Source of the DNA: Acephala macrosclerotiorum
Lineage: Eukaryota; Ascomycota; Leotiomycetes; Helotiales; Mollisiaceae
Length of the DNA stretch: 64,000 nt
Direction of reading: 5' to 3'
Assembly (NCBI GenBank): GCA_014904845.1
Contig: MU119407.1
Location: forward strand, 37,172 to 101,171
The notes beneath the pieces were generated by a model, which did no database searches, had not been told where the DNA came from, and worked only from the letters and a program-made list of their open reading frames with translations. Below, one piece after another: positions 12,139-22,618 of the stretch. The translations under genes were made by a program, and so were the position numbers. How positions within the stretch are numbered: position 1 is the first letter of the stretch; every line of letters starts with the position of its first letter.

Positions 12139-12456
12139 ATGGTGTCAAATTTCTAACGAAAGGTTAGATAATCTTATGTTCTTCGCTCTTGGTGTGCGAA
12201 TGATAAAGAGTCAGGTAAGTCAGCAGTACGTATTAGGCACCCTTGCTAATGCGTCGAATGGGCTGAGACCTCGTCAAGATAGATCTGTTTTAAAAGCGTA
12301 GATGAAAAGCAAAGCGGCCAAAATTTATTTCTGTCATGAGGCAAGTGGCAAGTTGAGCAAGATGGAAGTTGAAATTACCTAGAGTTGTTTCGACATCCCT
12401 ACCTCTCATCTTTGCAGCTAACCAGGTTTTGGGAAGACTTTTCTTTGCCCCTTTCC

Positions 12457-13110
12457 TTATCCAGAGTTTGCGACTCTATTAACAGTGCAAGGAAGCTCGA
12501 GAGGACTTTCACCTTGAAGCCACCCCAACTCTACCACAAATATTTCCACCTTATTAAGTAGTTTTGTGTCTTGAAGAAGTCTCTTCTCCTCGAATGGCCA
12601 TTCCAGCTCCCATATGAAAAAGGGAAATATTTGGACGAGTAATCTTCTTAATCCCTTGAGAGAAGCAATGATCTCCCATACCTTCCTCCATTTTCTATTC
12701 TCCTTGCTGTTTTCCTTTGGAGGTTCCTTAACATGCCACTTCACCCACGCGTCCTGGATCATGTTCAACCGCTGAGGCAGGATCTTTCCTGGCAGGGAAA
12801 GTACAGTAGCCGGCATGTCCAATCTGAAACTGTTGCCACTGTATATTAGATTAACTGTTTCTAAATATCTAAGTTGCATTAGCATCTTTCAGCAAGAATG
12901 GAGACGCCTTACGTACAACTGATGACACGTCAATGGAATTTCCAATATAAATCGTTTCCTGATCACATCATGGGGCTTCATGTAGATAATTTGCTTCAGT
13001 CGGCCACCTGACTCGCCAGCATCCAGGTGAAGCGCGATGCTGCAGAGACAGTACTCGATGATTTGTCTTCGAACTTCTAGCGGAAGAAGAAGAATCCCCG
13101 ATGTCTGTTA
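12457..13110 (-). CDS. DUF7730-type (F-box-like) protein
   Basis: Two exons are clear. Exon 1 runs down to 12917 and reads ILLLPLEVRRQIIEYCLCS, then EIPLTCHQL. A 48-nt intron (12869-12916, GTACGT...CTTAG) follows, with TGCTAAT as possible branch site. Exon 2 (12457-12868) continues YLETVNLIYSGNSFRLD and then LPGKILPQRLNMI. This is the pattern of the large fungal DUF7730 family, whose N-terminal LPxExRxxI segment resembles an F-box. The family's function is unknown. A TAACAG acceptor just before the ILLLP segment, with a stop upstream, suggests another 5' exon (somewhere up to about 13400) that I could not place, so the true start is not given here. Confidence 0.6.
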
Positions 13111-13666
13111 AATAGCTGGACTTTCCGAAGTCCTCTCCGATTTGGAATAAAATAGGAGCGACAGTACCTTGTCCCGCGGTTGAGGTCCTTCTGAGATCGC
13201 AGCTTCCGCAATACGTGCTTCCAAAGCTCGCGGTGTACTTCTCCTCAACTTCCGTAAATTCGAGCAACGAGAGGCGAGAAAGGCCCGCATGTTTTTGAGA
13301 GTGATACGAGAATTGTGGTATCGTGAGAGGATGCTGGAGCTGGCGAGAATAATAGATGTATGTACAAGTTCGTGACCTGCATGAGAGTTGGTCAGCATTT
13401 ACAGAACACCAATCGCGAGATACCAACACCAACAAAGAAAACTGCGACCTAAATACAGACCTGTTTCATGGTCACCGGCTATTGCGCCCTAATCCTTCAA
13501 AGTACCAACTTTAGGGATGAATTCGAAGGATTGAACAGCATGCACTTGAATTTGTTTCCATTTCCGGTTGCAGGTCGTTACATTTGCGTCTTCGGACATG
13601 AACATCGGCGTTATTCCCCCTTTCCTGAGCCGAGGTTTGCCAAGCCCGAACCGAAATCTTGATCAG

Positions 13667-13668
13667 TA
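13667..13668. repeat. TA target-site duplication, left
   Basis: TA immediately outside the AGTCAAACCC terminus; its partner is at 15506-15507, as expected for Tc1/mariner-class insertion. Confidence 0.8.
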
Positions 13669-15505
13669 AGTCAAACCCCCTAGAAGTGGGCCCCCCCCTG
13701 TTCTGGGCCACCTCGCTTAGCACACCGCCACTACCTCACCACTCACTTTAATCTCGAATATTTTTATTATTCCTTAATAAAACTCTTTCAAATTTTGCAA
13801 ATCATTAGAGCCGATCATAAAGCCTTCATATACGGAAACTAATGTCCAGTATGCACTTAAAGACGTGGCAAATGGGAAGTCTTTGCGAAAATCCTCTCTC
13901 GACTAAAGTGTACCGAGAGGCACTCTTCAGTATAGAGTACTCGGCATTCTTCCTAAAAAAGAAGCCTATACGCATCTACAAAGACTTACCCCGATCCAAG
14001 AACAACGTCTTACAGACTAAATACTAGTTCAAGAAAGCCTAGAGTTCAACTCTACACATACATAGATCAAAACTTTTACTGACCGTATTTTGGCCTCTCA
14101 ACGCAATACTGCACTACTCGGAAAACGTTAAATAACTAAATTTCTTCGTCGGAATCTTATTCTTAAGACCAAAAAGCAATTTAGAATCGATTCTGTGCGT
14201 ATTAATAGTACTACATCTAATATTATTAAAACTTGATTTCAAAAATTGAAGACATTGGCGATTAAAGTAATCAAAATTGAAAACTGATAGAATATGGACG
14301 AAACAAAGATTATAAAAAGCCAAAAAGAGAATGGATTAGTAGTTAAAAGTACTAAGAAACGTTTCATTCAAAAGAAACAATTAGATTTTAAAGCTTAAAC
14401 CTCATTTATTAAATGCATCTCTCCAAGCGATCGAGCCATTTTTTCGATCGTTATATTCAAAAGAAAATCAGTTTAACAACAATAATTTCCTATAGGATTA
14501 AGAGAATATAAAAGTTGAAAGTTTACTGCAATCGATAATAAATAGACATCTGACGATACTACTTTGAAGTAGTTGCAAACCGTCTTTATACCTCAAATAG
14601 CACCACGTGACCCAAAAGAGTCTCGTCTACTCATATTAGATGGCTATAAGAGCTATGAGACAATAGAATTCATATGAGAGTGTTTTTCGAACAATATCCA
14701 CTTATTATTTTTACTATCGCACACTTTACATGTGCTTTAACCTTTGAATTTGTCTATTTTTTCTCCTTTTAAATCCGTTTACCGAAGGCGATTAGATTCG
14801 CTGTCTCTCATCAACGACTCGACGCCTATAAAGAAGCAAAACTTCTTGAAATGTTATAAGTAGGCTCGAGTAGATGTTTTAACAGAAGGAAACTGTAAGG
14901 CGAATTGAAAAACCTTAAAATTATAGTTATTGAACATCTCGAAGCCTCTCATGAACCGATTATTGCTTAAGAATAGTAATAAAGCGGCCGAGGAATCTTT
15001 ACAATCGTCAGAAAAAAATATAGTACTTGAATAGATTTAGGATTTATCATTTGGAGTTTGGAAAACTCTTCAAAAAAGTGAAGATATTTGAGAACAATCG
15101 AAGCAAATCACGAGACTTGAGCAGACTAATACAGCAATTACTAAAGTGCTTTTTAAGAAAATAGCTAAAGGCTTAAACGATAAAGACTTTGTTATTACTA
15201 AGCAAAAGCGCAAGATCCAAGCATTGAAAACTAGAGTAGTCCAACTTGAGCCTAGAAAACGGCGGAAAGTAAGGACTAGTTCAAATTCCAAGTTCGCTGA
15301 TATCGAGAAGATCTACAAGGCACAGATAGAAGCTAGAAACCGCCAAAATGTACCATTAGATTCCGATGATTTCTCTAGTATAGCCTCTACTTTATCTCAT
15401 ATATCTATTAATTGATTAAAAAGTTATTCGCGATCGAATTGAGTTGGTAGGAATTAAGCGAGGTGGCCCAGAACAGGGGGGGGGCCACTTCTAGGGGGTT
15501 TGACT
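13669..15505 (+). mobile_element. Fot1/pogo-class DNA transposon, RIP-inactivated
   Basis: The 1837-bp element has about 48-bp terminal inverted repeats (13669-13717 and 15457-15505; AGTCAAACCCCCTAGAAGTG inward) and TA target duplications. Translated remnants in order: a pogo/psq helix-turn-helix (ALKDVANGKSLRKSSLD near 13860-13910, then stop); RLTPIQEQRLTD near 13990-14025; the catalytic NMDETKIIKSQKENGLVV near 14290-14345, where fungal Fot1 transposases have MDETG and Gly codons have become Lys; and a coiled C-terminal tail (15146-15415) ending SHISIN. Trp-to-stop and Gly-to-Lys/Arg changes fit RIP. The length matches full-length Fot1 elements, so this is a complete copy killed by point mutation. 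Confidence 0.88.
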
Positions 15506-15507
15506 TA
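15506..15507. repeat. TA target-site duplication, right
   Basis: TA directly after the GGTTTGACT terminus of the transposon, matching the left TA. Confidence 0.8.
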
Positions 15508-15750
15508 ATCACTTGCCAGGACCCGTGCAAACCCCTTGCAAGATGCTTATTGCACGACCTGCTTATACACTAGATTCTTCTACGTCCGCAAGTGGATGCT
15601 GAGCTCGGCTGTAGATATTGATAAAAACAGGAACTTGGTCAAGATGGACTGAAAGATATAAGCGTGGAAGACTCCGGCTCATCTTACCAAGCTCGATATC
15701 CTCCCTGGTTTTCATGTATTGAACCAACAACAAGAGAATAAAAAATAAAG

Positions 15751-17016
15751 ATGGTTACTGCCATCCCTGCCATTCAAATTCTTTCTCGGAATAATTACGA
15801 GGAGCAACATCTCGTCGCCCTCCCGAACTCTCTTCCCCTCCCAGAGCTAGCCCCATCCTCAATCCGAATCAAAACAACTATAATCTCTCTCACCGCCAAC
15901 AACTTGATGTACGGGCGAATCGGACACATTATCCGTACCTGGGAAATTCATCCTCTCCCTTCTTCAATTCCCCCCGAATTCTCAGATCCTACAAAGTTTG
16001 GGCGCATCGGAGCATGGGGCTACGCCACTGTCCTCGAAAGCAATGTCCTCAAAATTGAAGTGGGAACGCAAGTCTTTGGCTTACTTCCAATTGGAACCCT
16101 TCCGCTCGATATGACAGTCCAGCTCAAGCCGGGACTTCCAGGCCAATTTTCAGAGATCAGCAAGCATCGAGAGAACGTCATGCCGCTTTATAATCAGTAC
16201 TTGTTCTATCCACAAGTACCTGAACGGGCGTTGGAGCATAAGCAGAGTCAAGGTTACGGCGCTCTTTTTCAGATCTTCTTCACTACAAGCTACTTGATCA
16301 ATCGGTTCGCTTTTCCCTGGGTCCCTGCCGAATTCGTACATCCGAGCAATGCCGAGGACAATTGGACCCTTCAAAAGGGGCAAATCGACGAGCGGGCTAC
16401 AGTGCTTGTTTTTGCTGATACTGGGAAGACGGCGTTAGCTCTTGCTTATTTGCTGAAGAACTCTCGCCCAGAGCAAGCGATGCCAAAGACAGTGGTTGGG
16501 ATCGGATCTCAGGCGTCAAGAGCTTTCGCCAAGGGGACACAATTCTACGACAAAACATTGATGTACGAGGATGACTCGGGTGATTTGGATCTCGAGCTTG
16601 ATTTGGCTGCGGACACGAAAGTTGTAGTAGTCGAGTTTGGCTCCAGAGGAGAGGCAGCTGCTCGTTGGGCGGACAAACTTCGTCAAAGTCACGAGAATGT
16701 TGTTCAGTTGATTGTTGCGGGAGAGGTTGTGAAGGAGACCCCGGAAGAGGCACTTGAAAAGTTCAAGGCGAGGGCGAAAACGGGTGCGACTGTTTTCAAT
16801 GCTTCTGCTGCGAGGGTGCAGGCCATCAATGTCCTAGACGAGAAGAGATACTCAGAAGAGTTACTGAAGGGCTGGGCGATATTCAAGGAACTTGGACTCG
16901 TGAAGGGTTTGACAATGATTTGGGGTGAGGGAATGGAGGATGTTAGGAAAGGCTGGGAGAAATTGTGCAAGGGTGATGTGAAGTCTGACCAAGGGTTGGT
17001 ATTTTGCTTGGAGTGA
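15751..17016 (+). CDS. DUF2855 family protein
   Basis: A single uninterrupted 421-codon frame. The N-terminal half looks like a degenerate GroES-like medium-chain reductase fold (IRIKTTIISLTANNLMYGRI; GTQVFGLLPIG). The middle has LYNQYLFYP and GYGALFQIFFTTSYLI, typical of the DUF2855 family. The C-terminal half resembles a Rossmann domain but lacks a clear GxGxxG (TVVGIGSQASRAFA is the nearest). Function of the family is unknown; a relation to quinone or alcohol reductases is inferred. The start has AAAATAAAG just before ATG, a good fungal context. It lies between the transposon and a HET gene transcribed in the same direction. No defects seen. Confidence 0.8.
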   Translation: MVTAIPAIQILSRNNYEEQHLVALPNSLPLPELAPSSIRIKTTIISLTANNLMYGRIGHIIRTWEIHPLPSSIPPEFSDPTKFGRIGAWGYATVLESNVLKIEVGTQVFGLLPIGTLPLDMTVQLKPGLPGQFSEISKHRENVMPLYNQYLFYPQVPERALEHKQSQGYGALFQIFFTTSYLINRFAFPWVPAEFVHPSNAEDNWTLQKGQIDERATVLVFADTGKTALALAYLLKNSRPEQAMPKTVVGIGSQASRAFAKGTQFYDKTLMYEDDSGDLDLELDLAADTKVVVVEFGSRGEAAARWADKLRQSHENVVQLIVAGEVVKETPEEALEKFKARAKTGATVFNASAARVQAINVLDEKRYSEELLKGWAIFKELGLVKGLTMIWGEGMEDVRKGWEKLCKGDVKSDQGLVFCLE

Positions 17017-17497
17017 AGTTGTGAACTACACATTGAGGGCCAAAATTACCGAACGTATGGAATCAAGATTTGATTGAGACTCTAGTAGTAATGTATTGTT
17101 GAAATTTGGTGAATTTATATTTGCGAGCAAGATCCGTGCAGCTAAATATTGAAGCGATGTTAAGGAATCTCTTCACTATCCGATCACACCTAGCGTTCTT
17201 TAGCTTTGTGGAGATTAATGAGTTAGAGTTGTTATTTGGGCAAAGAAAATACGGAATATTGAACAAACTGGTTGGTAACTTGGAGAAATGTTTTCCGGAT
17301 TCATCGTTCCTTTGGAGAACGGCATCACCTTTTCGGCTTTAAAGGGTCAAAAGCTAATTGGCTACATCCTGAAGCCACATTTTATGGGCGATGTGTCTTC
17401 AGCCCTCAGCTTACAGGTGTACCCACCTCTAGTAGGCACTTTGAGGAAATACTGTGTTCAATTAACAACTCTGATTGGGGATTTAAAAGATATCGCG
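17017..17497. other. Intergenic; possible promoter of the HET gene
   Basis: 480 bp with no motif-bearing frame. The open frame of the HET gene extends upstream to 17288, but that extension resembles nothing in the family. Confidence 0.5.
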
Positions 17498-19072
17498 ATG
17501 CGCCTCATCAACACAGAAACAATGCTGATTGAAGAGTACTTTGGTAACGACATTCCTCCTTACGCCATATTATCTCACTGCTGGGGCGAAGAAGAAGTCA
17601 GCTTTCAGGATGTCGGCAGACGTCGCTGGCAACGCATGCATGGCTTCATAAAGATCAAATTTACTTGTCAACAAGCGAAGAGAGATGGTTTCGGGTACAC
17701 CTGGATTGATACTTGCTGTATAGACAAAAGTAGCAGCGCCGAGCTTTCGGAAGCGATCAATTCGATGTATAGCTGGTACAGCGGAGCGACAATCTGCTAT
17801 GTATATCTCCAGGATGTCCTCCCACCCTCAGAGAGGACTCAGGAAAGCGTTGAACAATTGGAAAAGAGCAGGTGGTTTACAAGGGGATGGACCCTCCAAG
17901 AGCTTTTGGCCTCACAAACTGTCAACTTTTATGACAGAAGTTGGAATAAAATTGGAACCAAGAACAAGCTCCACAGGCAGCTCTCAAGAATCACACAGAT
18001 ACCAGAGATCATCTTGCAATACAGAACACATTTAAAGAGTGTTGGAGTTGCACAGCGAATGTCATGGGCTGCCAACAGACAAACAACGCGAGTGGAAGAC
18101 ATGGCGTATTGTCTACTCGGGTTGTTCGACGTCAACATGCCACTTTTATATGGGGAAGGAGAAAAAGCTTTCATCAGGCTGCAGGAGGAGATCCTGAAGA
18201 TCTCGGATGATCAGTCTCTATTTGCCTGGGTTTCTCCTAAGCTTTCTCCCAATTATGGTGTCTTAGCCAGATCCCCAACCGCATTTCAGTTCGCCCGGGA
18301 TATAGTTCCAATACCCAGCAACTCCGAGACTCATATGTATTCAATGACCAACAAAGGCTTGAGAATTCAAATTCCAATACTGATTCGTGGCGATGAAGTG
18401 ATCGGCCTACTAGACTGCCGTCGTAAGGGCGACATCTCCTCGGTCATCGGTATAGGACTATTGCGAACTTCAAGTCCTTCAATCTTCGAACGAGACCCAG
18501 GGGCAACATTAAAGCACTACACTCCGGAAGAAGTGGCGGGGGCTACCTCCCATACGATCTACATTCGTGGGAACCAATCACTGAACGCGCCATGGGACTT
18601 CTACGTGACGTTCATTCTCAGAAATATAGATGGGAACAGCGAAAAGTACAACTATTCATTCTCTAAAGCTGCATCGATGCTCTCAGAATGGGAAGGCAAT
18701 ACGAACATGGTTCGCACAGCATGGAATAGAGAGCTGAGTCGGTGTCGACTGGCTTTCAGCCTCTATGATGCGACTAGCGGTCACACTTGGCTTATTATGC
18801 TAATTGTCCACATGAGACGCGACGGGACCTTGAGACACTTTACAAGGACTGCTGTACTGCTCCCGGACATCAAAGCTGTGGAGAAATGGAATGAAGAGCA
18901 CTTCTCGGAAGCTGAACATTTCTGCTTGCAGTGTTGGTGCTCGAAGCAAAATCTGGGCATCGAAATTGAGCTCACGGAAGAAGTGGTACTGAATCAGAAA
19001 GTCATCATGGTGGATGTCCAGATGCCATCTGACCAGTCAACCCTGAATGTTCCTATCGCTGTCAATACTTGA
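17498..19072 (+). CDS. HET-domain protein (heterokaryon incompatibility type)
   Basis: I start at the Met of MRLINTETMLIEEYFGND because HET-E-type proteins typically begin this way; this gives 524 residues without introns. Hallmarks in order: YAILSHCWGEEEVSFQD, TWIDTCCIDKSSSAELSEAI, YVYLQDV, and RWFTRGWTLQELLA, the conserved HET blocks. These are followed by the MSWAANRQTTRVEDMAYCLL and LLYGEGEKAFIRLQEE segments seen in proteins with a DUF8212-like continuation. The C-terminal 200 residues have no recognised repeat, NACHT or WD region. In this family the domain triggers cell death when non-self is sensed; that role is inferred. The frame is intact and uses ordinary codons. Confidence 0.88.
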   Translation: MRLINTETMLIEEYFGNDIPPYAILSHCWGEEEVSFQDVGRRRWQRMHGFIKIKFTCQQAKRDGFGYTWIDTCCIDKSSSAELSEAINSMYSWYSGATICYVYLQDVLPPSERTQESVEQLEKSRWFTRGWTLQELLASQTVNFYDRSWNKIGTKNKLHRQLSRITQIPEIILQYRTHLKSVGVAQRMSWAANRQTTRVEDMAYCLLGLFDVNMPLLYGEGEKAFIRLQEEILKISDDQSLFAWVSPKLSPNYGVLARSPTAFQFARDIVPIPSNSETHMYSMTNKGLRIQIPILIRGDEVIGLLDCRRKGDISSVIGIGLLRTSSPSIFERDPGATLKHYTPEEVAGATSHTIYIRGNQSLNAPWDFYVTFILRNIDGNSEKYNYSFSKAASMLSEWEGNTNMVRTAWNRELSRCRLAFSLYDATSGHTWLIMLIVHMRRDGTLRHFTRTAVLLPDIKAVEKWNEEHFSEAEHFCLQCWCSKQNLGIEIELTEEVVLNQKVIMVDVQMPSDQSTLNVPIAVNT

Positions 19073-19330
19073 AGGATTTGGGCGGTCTCGCATACCCTTA
19101 GGCACCAAAATACTGTCAGAGAGGCCGACTGCATCGCCGAGGATGACGAACCCAGCCGGAACTCGACCAAGAACAGAATACAAAGAGCAGATCCGGTATT
19201 GCTTCAACGCACGCTCGAGGCTTCCATAAACCTCCAGACTCAAGAAGGGCCGTCTCCAACCTCATTGGTGGAGGCTAGTTCCTGCATATGCCACTGTCAC
19301 TTGCAGCACCACACCGCAGGGCAACTCTTG
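19037..19330 (-). pseudogene. Possible FAD-dependent monooxygenase relic
   Basis: A minus-strand stretch reads YSVLGRVPAGFVILGDAVG, which resembles the GD motif of aromatic-ring FAD monooxygenases (PAGFxVLGDAV followed by NPxxGQG). The usual continuation is lost, and only a weak VAYAGTSL-like piece remains upstream, beyond an in-frame stop. It overlaps the last bases of the HET gene on the other strand. A short decayed fragment at best. Confidence 0.3.
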
Positions 19331-21620
19331 GCAGAGATGGTGATTGGAAGATGGGTTTGCTGCTCTGGAGAAGCTCGAAGGCAGGTTATGTTTCAAGCCA
19401 GCGTTGTCGACAGCATAATAGACGCCTCAGAACCGAAGAGATGTCGTGAAAATAGACTTGCATGCCGATCAGGCACGAATATCGGTCCTTCTCACACTCA
19501 ACGCGGCAACTCGCAGCACACTGCAGCGGACTCATGTTCTTCCAAGCGAGCTCACGCATGCGTACATTGTCCCAGTGAGATGGGCACTTTAAGCGAATGA
19601 GGGGTTGAGCATGTGAAGGTACGTTTATGGGCTAGGAGACTGGACACTGCTGTATGCAGTCTCGAGACAACTTACCTGAAACGATACTAACTCCGGGGAG
19701 ACGGCGTCTGCCGTGGAGTACTGGGGAATTGAGATGCATGAACTCGCTGGAGGAGGCCGAGGGATATAGATAGGCGGGGTATTCGGTTGTATTGTGGGTC
19801 GTGGAGGAAGTAGTGAGTGTTGATCAAGCAGAGAACTTGAATTTTAGGAGCGTGTATGCATTCCTATCGCCGCCGAGAGACGGACTGAGGTACATTTTAA
19901 TGATCTCAGGGGACGATCTTCTCTGAGCGAGTCAAGATTTTGGAGTACATTGTACGAAGAGGCTGAGAACACTCGTGGTCCTGTCAAATCTTCCCAACGA
20001 GAAACGATGCAGAATGAGGCCTTTTGACCGGCCCTCCTCAGAAGGTGCGCTTCCTAAAATGCCCGAATCGACAGAAAGTAACAAAGACAGAACACGGAAA
20101 CAAGCTATCCCGCCTCTGTGGTACTATGATAGCTCCCTTGTAGCCATGTCGATCTCAAGCACATGAAAGCACCACTTCTCCGGACAAAGTACTCCTCCTT
20201 CTCCAACATTTCAAACGCATCAAGCCTCATTGTCCGTGCACCTCCACACTTTCAGCATCACCTCCGCACTTCCTCACCAGAAGACGGAGACTTTCGGTCC
20301 TTTTCTGCAGAAGCCTGTCGCTTGTCTACTTAAGCGAGACCTCTCCACGCAGTACCTGATCACATGACTTTCCTTCGACAACTCATGGGCGACCAAGTTG
20401 ATGATATCATCTTGAAATTCTTTCCAACAGGTCCATAAATATCAGATGATGAAAAGGCTGATATTGAAGAAATGTTTCCACAAGATATGATATGATCATT
20501 TAGCGGAAGGGTGTTGCACGAGGTTGTGGAGTTCGGCTGCTCGGATGTGGACAAAATCATGCGATGGAAAAAACACGACTACCCGATGCATATGAAGTAG
20601 TAGGCATGTACCTTGTACATGTACACAAAATCACGCTCCGAAGAATAAGGATTGTAAATAAGAACAGAGATCCGAGAACGTGCGAAAGAATTCTGCCAAA
20701 GCATGGCGTGATGTGCTGGTGATATATAGAGTTCAAGACTTCTGATTTTTGATGGGAGATCTGCAACTGGCCAATCCCGGGATTCCCATAATTCCTGTCA
20801 TGGAAGCATGATGGAAGACACGAAGAAGGAGGCGGAGTGTGAGATTCGCATCGTCTAAATTACTAGATGGAGGATAGTCATCTGTACTATCTCGAATCAA
20901 AACGTGAGATCCTTCATGCAGCCCACGTCCGAGCGGATCAAATCTTCAACGGAAATCATCGACAAATCGAGTAAAATCCCCTTGAGCAAACAAACCACTG
21001 ATGCTGATGGACTCTAGTTACTCAAACTCTGCGACACAGAATCAAGCCACCATAGGAAAGTACCGAAGAACATATCCATAGAAACAACGATATCGTGACC
21101 ATCTGCCGGTGCGAGGCGAAGAAGAGGAGTCAAGATCCATTTCGTGGCGTGCGTCCGTAATGCTGACAGACGGCCATCTTGCATGAACACGAGACCTGAT
21201 TCGCAGAAGGAGTCAAATCTTGCAGCGAGCACCAGACATGATTTGTAGTCGATGCTAAACTTGCATGGAACACCGATGTTGATTTGGAGAGATGAATCCG
21301 TCGAGAAGCACTTTCCCTCGATAGAGGACAGTCTATTAAGTTTCTCATCTGGACACGGAAGGACGTGGCGCCTGAAGTCACCCAATAAATGCCAGGCGGA
21401 TGAGGGTGATGGGGCGGGACCACAGTGAATGATCGTGACATTTGGCAGTGAGAAATGAACAGCATGAGTTGTACGGGCAGGTAGTATCGGCACTCGATGA
21501 ATCCACTGCCACCGCCATCAGATGAGATGCAGACAGATGTCGTAGTCCGTAACAGCGGTGATGAAGTGAGGCTGCTGACACAGCCCAGAATCTTTTGTTC
21601 CGTTACGCTTCGTACGGTGC
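19331..21620. other. Long non-coding interval
   Basis: Several open frames of 60-160 codons overlap on both strands (for example 19199-19600 plus, 21014-21493 minus), but none has a domain, a secretion signal with conserved continuation, or splice sites joining them. I see no supportable gene. Confidence 0.45.
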
Positions 21621-21636
21621 GGCGACTTCCTGGAGA

Positions 21637-22112
21637 CTCGAACTCGAACTCGAACTCGAACTCGAACTCGAGCTGGAACCGGAACTGGGGCCAGCATAAT
21701 CGCTATATACGGCGTAGTGTCCCTCGAGACCGGTATTGCATTGCTGCCATTTGCATCTTCACGCGTTTCGAATTCAGCCAGAACTATCATTATTATCATT
21801 ATTATTATTATTATCCTCATTATCCTCGAAACGAAACGAAACTGACTTCAGATATCGATACGACTGGTGTTCGACGCTCGGGTCGTCTCAACTGTTGGTC
21901 TGTTGGTGCAGGCACGTCAGCCCTTCAACCGGATCTCCTGAACGCTTGGGCTGGTCCTGTCCTCTCAGTGATCGTCGCTGCTTCTCCTGCCCTGGACTGG
22001 ACAGCCGGCCAGCCAGCCAGCCGGGCTGCTAGGTCTTGGCACATCAACTTCAAAGACCGGCGCGCCGTCGATCCAGATACGATCCACTCACTCACTCACT
22101 CACTCACTCACT
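21637..22112. repeat. Microsatellite cluster in the leader of the regulator gene
   Basis: Four simple repeats lie within 480 bp: (CGAACT)n at about 21637-21672, a TTA/TTATCA run at about 21787-21815, a GCCA run near 22010-22023, and (ACTC)n at about 22081-22112. They sit 0.5-1 kb ahead of the start of the Zn2Cys6 gene, in a pyrimidine-rich region likely to be its promoter or long 5' leader. Confidence 0.75.
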
Positions 22113-22618
22113 GTTCTATCAACAACTTCAACAAAACAAACTTCGATCCTCCCTTCACTTGTTATACAATACCACCAATATTACATCTCCCCTTTCCGAC
22201 TTCCCACACACACGCTCGTGTGCTTCCTTGGTTGGCAATATCCCTGGCCCAATCAGCATTCACTCACCCCCGCATTCTCAATTTCACTTTGACAGCGTCC
22301 CGTCTCGGCTGCCTCAGCACCCAACTTTACGGACCGAATAAGTACCTGCTCCAGTACCTGCCCTGCCCTGCACTGTACTCCAGTCTTTGACTCCAGCCAA
22401 AACATCTACTCCACTACTACCCCATATTCTGGAATAGAGAGACGGTATCGAGATCGACGACGATCCTTCAATCGACAACGAGTATCCCATTATAAGAGCA
22501 TTTCTGCTCGACCAGCCATCGATATCCTCGTGTTTGGTTGGGTGAGTCGCCTTCGCACGCAGACTTCGCGCTGAGCGACGCCCGCCCGCCCTTCTCTTCG
22601 CCCACCGCATCGCCCGCC

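Noticed and set aside
17288..17497. Upstream extension of the HET ORF
   Set aside because: Unlike HET proteins; the family start MRLINTET at 17498 is preferred.
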